From Bacteroidales bacterium (lineage in GTDB: Bacteria; Bacteroidota; Bacteroidia; Bacteroidales; UBA12077), in NCBI GenBank assembly GCA_030611105.1, contig JAUWQL010000006.1:1-52558 (forward strand): DNA of 52,558 nucleotides. Direction: 5' to 3'. Under the pieces are notes generated by a model. The model worked only from the letters and a program-made list of their open reading frames with translations, was not told the DNA's origin and made no database searches. A program made the translations under genes and the position numbers. Below, one piece after another: positions 36,107 to 44,854 of this stretch. Within the stretch, counting starts at the first letter, position 1. Every line of letters starts with the position of its first letter.

Positions 36107-36976
36107 ATGGATAAGGTTTCAACAATCATTTTGGCTGCTTCTCTTATAATCATTATGTTGGGAATGGGATTATCGTTAGTTATTGACGATTTTAAAAGGA
36201 TATTAGTATACCCAAAAGCAATATTGGTTGGTTTAACTAATCAGTTAATAATTTTACCGTTAATAGGATTTTCTATTGCATTAATATTTCCGTTAAAGCC
36301 TGAAATTGCAATAGGAATTATGATTTTAGCTGCTTGTCCGGGCGGACCAACATCAAATTTAATAACACATTTGGCAAAGGGAGATTTGGCCTTGTCTGTT
36401 TCTCTAACGGCATTAAGTAGTTTTATTACCATATTAACTATTCCATTTATTGTAAATTTTGCCTTGATCCAATTTTTAGATGAAGAACAAATGGTAAGGT
36501 TGGATATAGTTGAAACTATTATCCAGATTTTTATAATCATAGTTATTCCGGTAAGTATTGGTATGCTTATAAGAAAATATAAAGAAGGGTTCGCTTTAAA
36601 GATGGCTAAGCCTGTGCGCAAAGCATCCGGAATTATTATAGCTTTAATTATAATAGGTATAGTTATTAAAGAAAAAGAAAACCTTATTCCTTATTTTCGA
36701 CAAGCAGGATTGGTGGCATTGATATTAAATGTTGCTACTATGCTGGTTGGCTATTTTTCTGCGAGATTATTTAAAATTATAGATAAAAGAGCTGTATCTA
36801 TTTCTATTGAATCGGGAATTCAAAATGGAACTTTAGCTATAACTATTGCGGTGGTTTTACTTGGGAATAGTGAATTTGCAATTACCCCTGCTATATATAG
36901 TTTATTAATGTTTTTTACCGGTGGTATTGCTATTTATTTTGGGATTAAAAGAAGTAAAGCAAAAAGTGGTACTTAA
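36107..36976 (+). CDS. Bile acid:sodium symporter (BASS) family transporter
   Basis: This 289-residue membrane protein has about nine or ten helices. Family features are the N-terminal SLIIIMLGMGLSL helix, the GLTNQLIILPLIGF helix, the sodium-site segment CPGGPTSNLITHLAKGDLAL, and the later IESGIQNGTLAITIA. Both broken-helix motifs are present, so it should be a working sodium-coupled transporter for an organic anion; bacterial BASS proteins carry bile acids, pantoate, pyruvate or similar acids. It is monocistronic. A repeat hairpin at 36991 follows and may also end transcription. Confidence 0.88.
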   Translation: MDKVSTIILAASLIIIMLGMGLSLVIDDFKRILVYPKAILVGLTNQLIILPLIGFSIALIFPLKPEIAIGIMILAACPGGPTSNLITHLAKGDLALSVSLTALSSFITILTIPFIVNFALIQFLDEEQMVRLDIVETIIQIFIIIVIPVSIGMLIRKYKEGFALKMAKPVRKASGIIIALIIIGIVIKEKENLIPYFRQAGLVALILNVATMLVGYFSARLFKIIDKRAVSISIESGIQNGTLAITIAVVLLGNSEFAITPAIYSLLMFFTGGIAIYFGIKRSKAKSGT

Positions 36977-36990
36977 AAAAGACAAAAGAG

Positions 36991-37010
36991 ATTCCCGCCT
37001 GCGCGGGAAT
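36991..37010. repeat. Hairpin ATTCCCGC-CTGC-GCGGGAAT
   Basis: This is a perfect 8-bp stem with a 4-nt loop, 14 nt after the BASS transporter stop. It is a widespread type of extragenic palindrome and may double as a terminator structure, though no T-run follows. Confidence 0.6.
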
Positions 37011-37142
37011 GACAATAAAACAATTATAAAAACTAAAAAATAATGTGAAGAATATTTTTTATTTATCCTGAACCCTAAACTTTTAGACATGAGATTTTGA
37101 TTTTAGTCTTGTGTCTCACATCTTATATCTTGATTCTATTAT

Positions 37143-37631
37143 TTATTTTTCCTGATACTCTTGAAGTATTTCTTTTACTCCTTCGGGCGATACTCTGCCA
37201 TAGGTTTTATCGCCAACCAATACTACCGGAGCTAATCCGCAAGCACCAACACAACGTAAACAGTTTAACGAGTATTTACCATCGTCGGTAGTTTCGCCCA
37301 CTTCAAGATTTAACTGGCGTTTAAATTCCTGTAAAACATTATCGGCACCACGAACATAGCATGCTGTACCTGTACAAATCGAAATTGGGAATCTACCTTT
37401 TGGCAACATGGTAAAAAACGAATAAAATGTTACTACACCATAAACCTTCGCCACTGCAACATCTAACTCTTGTGCAACAATTTCCTGTATTTCAGCAGGC
37501 AGATATCCGAAATGCTCTTGTGTTTTATGTAATACATTAATTAGTTCGCCCGATTTATTATCAAAAGACTTACAAATTTCTTGTATCTTAATTAAGTCTT
37601 TTTCTTTTATTTTAACTTTTATATCAGACAT
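37143..37631 (-). CDS. hydC: [FeFe] hydrogenase subunit HydC (NuoE-like, [2Fe-2S])
   Basis: I place the start at the ATG at 37631 because GGAGG lies 8 nt before it; this gives 162 residues. The protein is NuoE-like, with the four cysteines of the thioredoxin-like [2Fe-2S] domain in CTGTACYVRG and NCLRCVGACGLAPV. It passes electrons within the HydABC complex to the FMN subunit. It is the last gene of the order hydD-hydB-hydA-hydC; in many organisms the NuoE-like gene comes first, so the order here is reversed. The 105-nt gap to hydA contains no promoter I can name. Confidence 0.9.
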   Translation of the reverse strand: MSDIKVKIKEKDLIKIQEICKSFDNKSGELINVLHKTQEHFGYLPAEIQEIVAQELDVAVAKVYGVVTFYSFFTMLPKGRFPISICTGTACYVRGADNVLQEFKRQLNLEVGETTDDGKYSLNCLRCVGACGLAPVVLVGDKTYGRVSPEGVKEILQEYQEK

Positions 37632-37736
37632 TGATTTTTCCTCCATTTTTTCAGGAACTGTTTGCACTTTAAAATTTGGCGGTTCGTTCCTTTATTGTAT
37701 TGTTTTATCTCAATATTTGTGAGTCAAGACTCTTGA

Positions 37737-39512
37737 CTAGCTCATTTCAATTTTTTTACTCTTATCGAAATAAGCAGTATGTAATAAATGATGCGATTTT
37801 TCGCTCATTGGTTTTCCCAAAAACTCCTCGTACAATTTAATAATATAAGGATTTTCGTGAGATTTACGGATTGGCTTACCGGCATCTTCCCGGTAAATTG
37901 CTTCTGCACGAGCCTTAAGAATACTTGTATCGCTATGGTGTAATGGCTGACCACCACCACCGATACATCCACCGGGACACGCCATAATTTCAATAGCATG
38001 AAACTCTGATTTTCCGGCTTTAATTTCATCAAGCAATTTACGTGCATGGCCTAATCCGTGAGCAATTCCAATATTAATTGGAGTACCGTCAAAATCGATA
38101 GTAGCTTTTCTGATAGCTTCGAAACCACGTAGTTGTTCAAAATCTAATTTCTCAAGTTTTTTACCTGTGTGTAATTCATATGCAGTACGAACAGCAGCTT
38201 CGATAACACCACCGGTTGTACCAAATATTACACCGGCACCCGAAGATTCGCCAAGTGGCTTATCAAAATCTTCGTCGGGTAAAGTATTTAAATCAAGGTT
38301 TGCTTCTTTAATTAAGTGAGCCAACTCACGAGTTGAAATTGAGAAATCAACATCAGGATTCCCGTCTACTTTAAACTCATCGCGTTGAGCTTCGTATTTT
38401 TTAGCCAAACAAGGCATGATAGAAACAACCACCAAATCTTCGCGTTTAGTACTGATCTTATCGGCAAAATATGTTTTTGCAATAGCACCAAACATTTGTT
38501 GTGGAGATCGGGCAGTTGAAGGAATATCTTTCATCTCAGGAAAATAATGCTCGAAAAAGCTTACCCAGGCAGGGCAACAAGATGTAAGAATTGGTAATTT
38601 TACTTCTTTATCACCACTCAGATATTTTGTTAATCGATCTAACAGTTCTGTTCCTTCTTCCATAATGGTAAGGTCGGCAGCAAAATCAGTGTCGAAAACA
38701 TAATCGAAACCTAAACGACGTAATGCCGATACCATTTTACCTGTAACCAATGTTCCCGGTTCCATTCCGAACTCTTCGCCTAATGCAGCACGCACTGCCG
38801 GAGCAGTTTGAACAATAACTTTTTTAGTCGGATCGGAAAGTGCATTTATAACATCTCTTGTATGATCTTTTTCGGTTAGTGCACCGGTAGGACAAACAGC
38901 CACACACTGGCCACAATATGTACAAGTGGAATCTTCCAGTTCCATTTCGAAAGCAGGCCCAACAGCCGCTTCAAATCCACGGTTAAATGCTGAAAGTGCA
39001 CCAACAGTCTGGAAATCGTTACACATCATTTCGCAACGACGACACATTATACATTTATCTAAATCTCTGATTATAGATGGAGAGAAATCGATTTTATATG
39101 TCGACATCTCGGCATATTCCTGACCCGGAATTTCCCTGACACCTAATTTAACAGCCATATCCTGTAAATCGCAATTACCCGACTTGGCGCATGTTAAACA
39201 ATCTTTAGGGTGATCGGAAAGAATAAATTCCATTACAGTTCTTCGGGCGTTAATAACACGCATCGAGTGTGTATTTACAACCATTCCTTCCCATACATCG
39301 GTTGAACAGGATGGAGCCAGATTATTTCTGCCTTCAACCTCAACAACACAAATACGACATCCACCCGGTTTGTTTTCAATATTTAAACCTTCGAGGTTCA
39401 TATAACAAAGCACAGGGATATAAATTCCTAATTCTTTTGCAGCCTTATAGATTGTAGTCCCTTTTTCTACTTCTATTTGCTTGTTATCTATTGTTAATTT
39501 TATTTTATCCAT
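37737..39512 (-). CDS. hydA: [FeFe] hydrogenase catalytic subunit HydA
   Basis: This 591-residue cytoplasmic enzyme has an N-terminal [2Fe-2S] domain (PGGCRICVVEV), the His-ligated cluster motif HPKDCLTCAKSGNC, and two [4Fe-4S] motifs (CIMCRRCEMMC, CTYCGQCVAVCPTGAL). The H-cluster signatures are TSCCPAWV, MPCLAKKYEA and MACPGGCIGGGGQP. All cluster cysteines are intact. With HydB and HydC it forms the trimeric enzyme that uses NADH and reduced ferredoxin together to make H2 (or the reverse). It lacks the C-terminal extra cluster domain of the Thermotoga form. The HydE, HydF and HydG maturases are not in this window. It lies 14 nt after hydB and has tandem Rex-like boxes upstream of the operon. 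Confidence 0.96.
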   Translation of the reverse strand: MDKIKLTIDNKQIEVEKGTTIYKAAKELGIYIPVLCYMNLEGLNIENKPGGCRICVVEVEGRNNLAPSCSTDVWEGMVVNTHSMRVINARRTVMEFILSDHPKDCLTCAKSGNCDLQDMAVKLGVREIPGQEYAEMSTYKIDFSPSIIRDLDKCIMCRRCEMMCNDFQTVGALSAFNRGFEAAVGPAFEMELEDSTCTYCGQCVAVCPTGALTEKDHTRDVINALSDPTKKVIVQTAPAVRAALGEEFGMEPGTLVTGKMVSALRRLGFDYVFDTDFAADLTIMEEGTELLDRLTKYLSGDKEVKLPILTSCCPAWVSFFEHYFPEMKDIPSTARSPQQMFGAIAKTYFADKISTKREDLVVVSIMPCLAKKYEAQRDEFKVDGNPDVDFSISTRELAHLIKEANLDLNTLPDEDFDKPLGESSGAGVIFGTTGGVIEAAVRTAYELHTGKKLEKLDFEQLRGFEAIRKATIDFDGTPINIGIAHGLGHARKLLDEIKAGKSEFHAIEIMACPGGCIGGGGQPLHHSDTSILKARAEAIYREDAGKPIRKSHENPYIIKLYEEFLGKPMSEKSHHLLHTAYFDKSKKIEMS

Positions 39513-39526
39513 CGTTCTAAAATTTT

Positions 39527-40993
39527 TTATTTTACAATGATTGCATCAAACTTACATCTCTCTTCGCAAGCTCCACATTTAATACAAATCTCAGGATTGA
39601 TATAATGTACTTCTTTTTTCTCACCTGTAATTGCACCTACCGGACAAACTCTGGCACAAGCAGTACAGCCAACGCAATTTTCTTCAATAACAAAATATGT
39701 CATTAAATCTTTACATTCTCCGGCAGGACATTTTTTATCAGTAACGTGTGCAACATACTCATCGTAGAAATTATCTAATGTTGATAAAACAGGGTTTGGA
39801 GATGTCTGGCCTAAACCACAAAGCGAAGTATCTTTAATCACATTACTCATATTTCGAAGTCGTTTCAAATCTTCCATTTCGCCTTTACCTTGCGTAATTC
39901 TGTCAAGTAATTCGTATAAGCGCTTGTTACCGATACGACAAGGAGAACATTTACCACAAGATTCTTCAACTGTAAAATCCAAATAGAATTTAGCAACAGA
40001 AACCATACAATTGTCTTCATCCATAACAATCATACCTCCTGATCCCATCATCGAACCAGCCTGCACCAGGTTATCAAAATCGATTGGGGTATCTAAATGT
40101 TTTTCAGTTAAACAACCACCCGAAGGACCCCCGGTTTGAACAGCTTTAAATTTCTTATCATTCTCGATTCCTCCACCAATTTCATAAATTACTTCACGTA
40201 AAGTTGTTCCCATAGGCACTTCGACAAGTCCTACATTTTTAATTTTTCCGGCTAAAGCAAATACTTTTGTACCTTTTGATTTTTCTGTTCCGATTTTATT
40301 AAACCAATTTGCACCTTTTCTTAAAATTATTGGAACATTAGCATAAGTTTCGACATTATTTACATTTGTTGGTTTTTCAAGATATCCTGACTCAGCAGGA
40401 TATGGAGGTTTAATAGTTGGTTCGCCACGTAAACCTTCCATCGAGTGAATTAATGCAGTTTCTTCGCCACACACAAATGCTCCGGCACCATAACGTAATT
40501 CGATATCGAATTCGAAATCGGTTTTGAATATATTTTTACCCAATAAACCAAATTCACGGGCTTGATCAATAGCAATTTTTAATCGTTTAATTGCCAAAGG
40601 ATATTCAGCCCTGATATATATTAAACCTTTTGTAGCACCCATTGAATAACCGCAAATTGCCATAGCCTCAATTACGGCATGTGGATCACCTTCAAGAATG
40701 GAACGATCCATAAATGCTCCCGGGTCACCTTCGTCGGCATTACAAACAACATATTTTTGATCGGCCTGGTTTTTAGCAGCAATTTCCCATTTTAAGCCGG
40801 CAGGAAAACCTCCTCCTCCACGACCTCTCAGACCCGAATCTTTTATTTCTCTGATAATGTCATCTGGTTTCATTTCCGTAAGGCATTTACCTAATGCCAA
40901 ATAACCGTCGCGTGCAATATACTCCCGGATATTTTCAGGATCAATTACACCACAATTATTTAAAGCAATTCTTATTTGTTTATGTCGCGACAT
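39527..40993 (-). CDS. hydB: [FeFe] hydrogenase subunit HydB (NuoF-like, FMN)
   Basis: I take the ATG at 40993 as start because GGAGG lies 7 nt upstream; this gives 488 residues. The protein has the FMN/NADH-binding segments GRGGGGFPAGLKWE, CNADEGDPGAFMDRS and CGEETALIHSMEGLRG, the [4Fe-4S] motif ESCGKCSPCRIG, and two C-terminal [4Fe-4S] motifs CVGCTACARVCPVGAI and CIKCGACEERC. It is the NADH-oxidising subunit. It lacks the N-terminal thioredoxin-like domain found in longer HydB proteins; a related domain is encoded separately just upstream as hydD, so the domain has been split off (or never fused). Confidence 0.93.
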   Translation of the reverse strand: MSRHKQIRIALNNCGVIDPENIREYIARDGYLALGKCLTEMKPDDIIREIKDSGLRGRGGGGFPAGLKWEIAAKNQADQKYVVCNADEGDPGAFMDRSILEGDPHAVIEAMAICGYSMGATKGLIYIRAEYPLAIKRLKIAIDQAREFGLLGKNIFKTDFEFDIELRYGAGAFVCGEETALIHSMEGLRGEPTIKPPYPAESGYLEKPTNVNNVETYANVPIILRKGANWFNKIGTEKSKGTKVFALAGKIKNVGLVEVPMGTTLREVIYEIGGGIENDKKFKAVQTGGPSGGCLTEKHLDTPIDFDNLVQAGSMMGSGGMIVMDEDNCMVSVAKFYLDFTVEESCGKCSPCRIGNKRLYELLDRITQGKGEMEDLKRLRNMSNVIKDTSLCGLGQTSPNPVLSTLDNFYDEYVAHVTDKKCPAGECKDLMTYFVIEENCVGCTACARVCPVGAITGEKKEVHYINPEICIKCGACEERCKFDAIIVK

Positions 40994-41009
40994 TTTGTTT
41001 CCTCCTAAA

Positions 41010-41405
41010 TTAGTCATCAATGGTTTGATAATTTACAGGTATAATACCTTCTACTTCTTCTCCCAGCTTAATATACTTTTCAATGATAAGGTCAGCCTTT
41101 TTAACATCAACGTATCCAAAAACAATCGGCTTTTGACCAGGCTTTCGAACTTCGATAGTTGGTTCGGCATAACTGTATCCCATATCACCGGTTTGAGAAA
41201 CAAGAGCTTCAATATTTCTCTTCTCAAGAGCTTCAATTAAAAAATCCATAACATCTCTCGCACCTGATGCAATTCCACTGGTTCCCATACCAACTTTAAT
41301 TTTTACTGCATTTTCAGAATTGTCCTGACTGCCGTTCAAGTCTTTATCTGAACGCATTTCATTTTTAATTCTTTCTAAATCTGCTAATGTTTTGATTTTT
41401 GTCAT
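41010..41405 (-). CDS. hydD: HydD: thioredoxin-like ferredoxin-domain protein lacking cluster cysteines
   Basis: From the ATG at 41405 the protein is 131 residues; an in-frame upstream extension to 41486 overlaps the promoter and is rejected. It has the fold signature of the NAD(P)H-oxidoreductase [2Fe-2S] ferredoxin family: VGMGTSGIASGARDV, QTGDMGYSYAEPTIEV and PIVFGYVDVKKADLI. In relatives the positions after MGT, after QTG and after MG are cysteines; here they are Ser, Asp and Tyr, and the protein contains no cysteine at all. It therefore cannot bind a [2Fe-2S] cluster in the usual way. It is the first gene of the hyd operon, 16 nt before hydB. Confidence 0.8.
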   Translation of the reverse strand: MTKIKTLADLERIKNEMRSDKDLNGSQDNSENAVKIKVGMGTSGIASGARDVMDFLIEALEKRNIEALVSQTGDMGYSYAEPTIEVRKPGQKPIVFGYVDVKKADLIIEKYIKLGEEVEGIIPVNYQTIDD

Positions 41406-41483
41406 TTTAAAAATTGTTTTATAAAATTTAATATTGTTAACGTAAAAAATCAGAATAAAATTTGTTGTAATAATTTCACATTG

Positions 41484-41491
41484 CAAATATA
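41484..41491 (-). promoter_or_regulatory. -7 promoter element of the hydDBAC operon
   Basis: On the minus strand TATATTTG is an exact TAnnTTTG match, followed by CA. Transcription would start near 41477, giving a leader of about 70 nt before hydD. Two Rex-like boxes cover the spacer and -33 region. Confidence 0.65.
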
Positions 41492-41500
41492 AATACTTTA

Positions 41501-41533
41501 TGTTATTTTAGTAACACTGTTATTTGAATAACA
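41501..41533. promoter_or_regulatory. Tandem Rex-like operators at the hyd promoter
   Basis: TGTTATTTTAGTAACA (41501-41516) and TGTTATTTGAATAACA (41518-41533) both fit TGTTA-N6-TAACA exactly and are separated by 1 nt. They lie immediately upstream of the -7 box of the hyd operon. Rex operators in many bacteria have the form TTGTGA or TTGTTA, a six-base centre, and the complement. The gene rex is 7 kb away in the same region. Confidence 0.7.
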
Positions 41534-41631
41534 ATTAAATAAATCAATTCTAAACAAGCTAAACTATGTTAATAGTTGATCTGTATAAACTTACAAGTAA
41601 AAAATATTAATATGTTTTACAACTTGTTTTG

Positions 41632-42282
41632 TTATTTTGAAGAAATTTCATTAGAAATCCAATTATACCATTGATCCATTCCTATATTTTTGGTACAAGA
41701 AATTTCAAATAGTGGCACCTTCCCGTTCACATTATTTAAGTCAACACGAAAACCAGCCTTATTGAAATTCGTATATTCGATTAAATCGATTTTATTTAAT
41801 AAAATGACTTTAGCTTCGCGAAATAACATAGGATATTTAATTGGTTTATCATCGCCCTCAGTAATGCTGACCAAAGCAAGTTTAAAAGTCTCTCCCAGAT
41901 CGAAATGTGATGGACAAACCAAATTCCCTACGTTCTCAACAAAAATTACATCTATATTATCCAAATTAAATTCAGGAAGAACTTTTGAAATACTATGCGA
42001 ATCCAAATGACAACCTCCTTCGGTATTTATAACTACTATAGGGACTCCATGTTCTTTTAATCGTTGTGCATCACGATCGGTTGCAATATCTCCCTCAATA
42101 ACACCAATTCTGAATTTGTTTTTAAGATTTTCCAGTGTTTTTTCAAGCAGAGTTGTTTTGCCTGCACCTGGCGAACTTATCATATTTACCATTAACACGT
42201 TTTTCTCTTGAAGTAAAGATCTTACTTCGTTGGCCTTGTTCTTATTACGATCAAGAACATTTTTCATTATTTTGATTTCCAT
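41632..42282 (-). CDS. hypB: Hydrogenase nickel-incorporation GTPase HypB
   Basis: This 216-residue SIMIBI-class GTPase has the P-loop SSPGAGKTTLLEKTL, the switch region GDIATDRDAQRLKEHG, the metal-site segment GGCHLDSHSI, VGNLVCPSHFDLGE, and LLNKIDL (base specificity). It lacks the N-terminal CxxCGC motif and histidine stretch of some HypB proteins, so nickel storage is minimal. With HypA it delivers nickel to the large subunit of [NiFe] hydrogenases. It follows hypA by 82 nt of AT-rich, repeat-like spacer and is the last gene of the hyp cluster before the hyd operon. Confidence 0.93.
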   Translation of the reverse strand: MEIKIMKNVLDRNKNKANEVRSLLQEKNVLMVNMISSPGAGKTTLLEKTLENLKNKFRIGVIEGDIATDRDAQRLKEHGVPIVVINTEGGCHLDSHSISKVLPEFNLDNIDVIFVENVGNLVCPSHFDLGETFKLALVSITEGDDKPIKYPMLFREAKVILLNKIDLIEYTNFNKAGFRVDLNNVNGKVPLFEISCTKNIGMDQWYNWISNEISSK

Positions 42283-42364
42283 ATATTTTTAGTTTATCAG
42301 TTTATTAGTAAATTGGTTTATTGGTCTACCCTTTTACTATTTTACTATTTTACTAGTAAACCAT

Positions 42365-42715
42365 TTAACCATTTTTTTCTCCTTCAATGCTTTCAATAAT
42401 TGTTTCGCGTCCCTGAATCAGTTCCAGATCATTCGAACCACAATACGGACAAACAAATATTAAATCATCAATTTGGGTTTCCTCTTTACATTTATTACAC
42501 GCAAACTTCACAGGCAAGATTTCCAGATGCAGTTTTGCCTTCCTGGCTATGGTCCCTTTAACTGCACAATCAAAAACAAAATGAAAAACATCCGGAACGA
42601 TCATGATCATTTTCCCAAACTGAATATTTACTTTAGTAACCTTTTTCAGATTTTCTGTTTCAGCTACTTGTATAACTATTCCTATTAACTCTTCAGCTAT
42701 TTTTAATTCATGCAT
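42365..42715 (-). CDS. hypA: Hydrogenase maturation nickel metallochaperone HypA
   Basis: This 116-residue protein begins MHELKIAEELI, in which the MHE start forms the nickel site. It has the zinc site CNKC and CPYC in the C-terminal half. It passes nickel to HypB and the hydrogenase large subunit. It lies 50 nt after hypE and 82 nt before hypB in the order hypF-C-D-E-A-B. Confidence 0.93.
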   Translation of the reverse strand: MHELKIAEELIGIVIQVAETENLKKVTKVNIQFGKMIMIVPDVFHFVFDCAVKGTIARKAKLHLEILPVKFACNKCKEETQIDDLIFVCPYCGSNDLELIQGRETIIESIEGEKNG

Positions 42716-42765
42716 TACTATTAGTTTCAGGTTCCAGATTCCAGGTTAAAATTTCAAACTAATTA

Positions 42766-43776
42766 TTAACATATTCTTGGTAACTGTTCTCCTTGTAACA
42801 TATTTATTATTCTTTTACCACCTACCTTAGTTTTTCCTACAAGCATTTTAGGATGATCAGAAACAATTTCTCCAATTACTTTACTTTCAACACCTAAAGG
42901 GTTCTTATTTAGAATTTTAATCACATTATCTGCATCTTCCGAACGTACAACTATTAAAACTTTACCTTCATTTGCTAAATACAATGGATCAAAACCCAAT
43001 ATCTCACATAGGCCATTTACAGATTCCTGAATAGGAATTTCTTTCTCATCCAGTTCAATTCCCAAATTGATAATTTCTGATAATTCATTCAAAACTGTTG
43101 CTAATCCTCCCCGAGTAACATCACGCATAAACTTAATTTGTATATTGGCCTTAATCACACTCTGAACCAGTTCGTTCAGGCAAGCACAATCCGACTGAAT
43201 ATCAACTTTAAAGCCCAATTCATTTCTTGCACCTAAAACTGCAATAGAATGATCGCCTAAAAAACCATTTATAATGATTTTATCATTAATATCAACTTTT
43301 TCTCCGGTACTTATATATGAATAATCTTCTTCAAAAACACCTATTCCCGTGGTATTGATAAATATTTTATCGCATTTCCCTTTTTGAACAACTTTCGTAT
43401 CGCCCGCAACAATTTTAATATTTGCAAGTTTTGCCTGCACGGCCATTGAATTAACAATCTTTTTTAAATCATTTATAGGCAAACCTTCTTCGAGAATGAA
43501 CGAAGCAGTAATATATTTAGGAACTGCTCCCGAAACAGCTAAATCATTAACTGTACCGCAAACAGCTAACTTTCCAATATCACCTCCCGGGAAAAACACA
43601 GGATCAATAACAAAGGAATCGGTAGTAAAAGCAATTTTTTCGCTTTGAATATTAAGAATAGCGGAATCTGATAAAACAGAATTAATATCTCCAAATGATT
43701 TAATAAAAATACTCTTTATCAAATCTTGCGAAGCGCGACCTCCACTACCATGATTCAATGTTATAAAATCACTCAT
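42766..43776 (-). CDS. hypE: Hydrogenase expression/formation protein HypE
   Basis: From the ATG at 43776 the protein is 336 residues. It starts with FITLNHGSGGRAS and has the ATP-binding features of the AIR-synthase-like family, such as TTDSFVIDPVFFPGGDIG, and the C-terminal PRIC, whose cysteine carries the thiocarboxamide/thiocyanate. It dehydrates the carbamoyl group received from HypF to give the cyanide ligands. It overlaps hypD by 8 nt (ATGAGTGA), so the two are translationally coupled. Confidence 0.94.
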   Translation of the reverse strand: MSDFITLNHGSGGRASQDLIKSIFIKSFGDINSVLSDSAILNIQSEKIAFTTDSFVIDPVFFPGGDIGKLAVCGTVNDLAVSGAVPKYITASFILEEGLPINDLKKIVNSMAVQAKLANIKIVAGDTKVVQKGKCDKIFINTTGIGVFEEDYSYISTGEKVDINDKIIINGFLGDHSIAVLGARNELGFKVDIQSDCACLNELVQSVIKANIQIKFMRDVTRGGLATVLNELSEIINLGIELDEKEIPIQESVNGLCEILGFDPLYLANEGKVLIVVRSEDADNVIKILNKNPLGVESKVIGEIVSDHPKMLVGKTKVGGKRIINMLQGEQLPRIC

Positions 43777-44854
43777 AACTATTATATTTATAATATGCAT
43801 GACAGGTTCCCTCAGTGGAAACCATACATGCTCCTATTGGATTTTCAGGAGAACAAACCTTCATAAACAGCTTACAATCATTTGGATTTTTTAATCCCCG
43901 TAAAATATCCCCGCATATACAATTCGGATTCTCCTTTACGGGCTCAACCCTCAGATCAAAAACATGTTCAGCATCAAAACCCTTGTATTTTTCTTTCAGT
44001 TTTAATCCACTCTCAGCTATTTCCCCTATCCCACGCCAATAATCATTTTGGGTTTCAAAAACTTCATTCATTATAGCCTGAGCTTTAGTATTTCCCTGTG
44101 GTGTTACAACTCTTGAATATTGAATTTCAACTTTTTGATTTTTGCTGTTTATTTGTTTTGCTAACATATATATTGCCTGCATAAGATCTGTTGGTTCAAA
44201 ACCTGTAACTACACAGCCAATTTTGTATTTATCAGGTATAAAATCGTAGATTGTTGATCCTGTAATTGTACTCACATGTCCCGGGCAAATAAAACCATCA
44301 ATTTTTACTTCATCATTTAACAAAGCTTCCATTACCGGGGGCATTATTTTATGAGCACTTAACAAATAAAAATTAGAAATATTTTCACTTTGTGCTTTTC
44401 GGATTGCAACAGCAGTTCCGGGAGCTGTTGTTTCGAAACCTATACCTAAGAAAATAACTTTTTTATCCTTATTATGTTCAGCAATTTCAAGTGCTTCGAG
44501 TGTTGAATATACAATACGAATATCAGCACCTTTTGACTTTTCTTTTTCTAAACTGCTTTTTGAACCAGGAACACGAATTAAATCACCATAGGTAGTAATA
44601 ATTACATCTTTTATTTTTGTACATTCAATAGCTTTGTCAATAAATCCAATACCGGAAACACAAACCGGACAACCCGGACCAGAAACCAATTTTATATTAT
44701 CAGGTATAAGCGATGGAATCCCAAAACGATGAATAGCCATAGTATGACCACCACAAACTTCCATTAAAGAAATTTCATGACCATTAAGATTCCTGAGTTT
44801 TTTTGAAATATTTTGAACTATTTCAAAATCTCTGTATTCATCAACAAACTTCAT
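43769..44854 (-). CDS. hypD: Hydrogenase formation protein HypD
   Basis: This 361-residue Fe-S protein has the motifs GPGCPVCVSG (active-site cysteines), PPVMEALL, GFICPGHVSTI and a C-terminal cluster region (NPNCICGDILRGLKNPNDC, then CSPENPIGAC and GTCHAYY). It builds the Fe(CN)2CO unit with HypC and HypE. It starts 436 nt after the end of hypC; this gap holds a tandem heptamer repeat rather than a gene. Confidence 0.95.
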   Translation of the reverse strand: MKFVDEYRDFEIVQNISKKLRNLNGHEISLMEVCGGHTMAIHRFGIPSLIPDNIKLVSGPGCPVCVSGIGFIDKAIECTKIKDVIITTYGDLIRVPGSKSSLEKEKSKGADIRIVYSTLEALEIAEHNKDKKVIFLGIGFETTAPGTAVAIRKAQSENISNFYLLSAHKIMPPVMEALLNDEVKIDGFICPGHVSTITGSTIYDFIPDKYKIGCVVTGFEPTDLMQAIYMLAKQINSKNQKVEIQYSRVVTPQGNTKAQAIMNEVFETQNDYWRGIGEIAESGLKLKEKYKGFDAEHVFDLRVEPVKENPNCICGDILRGLKNPNDCKLFMKVCSPENPIGACMVSTEGTCHAYYKYNSYE

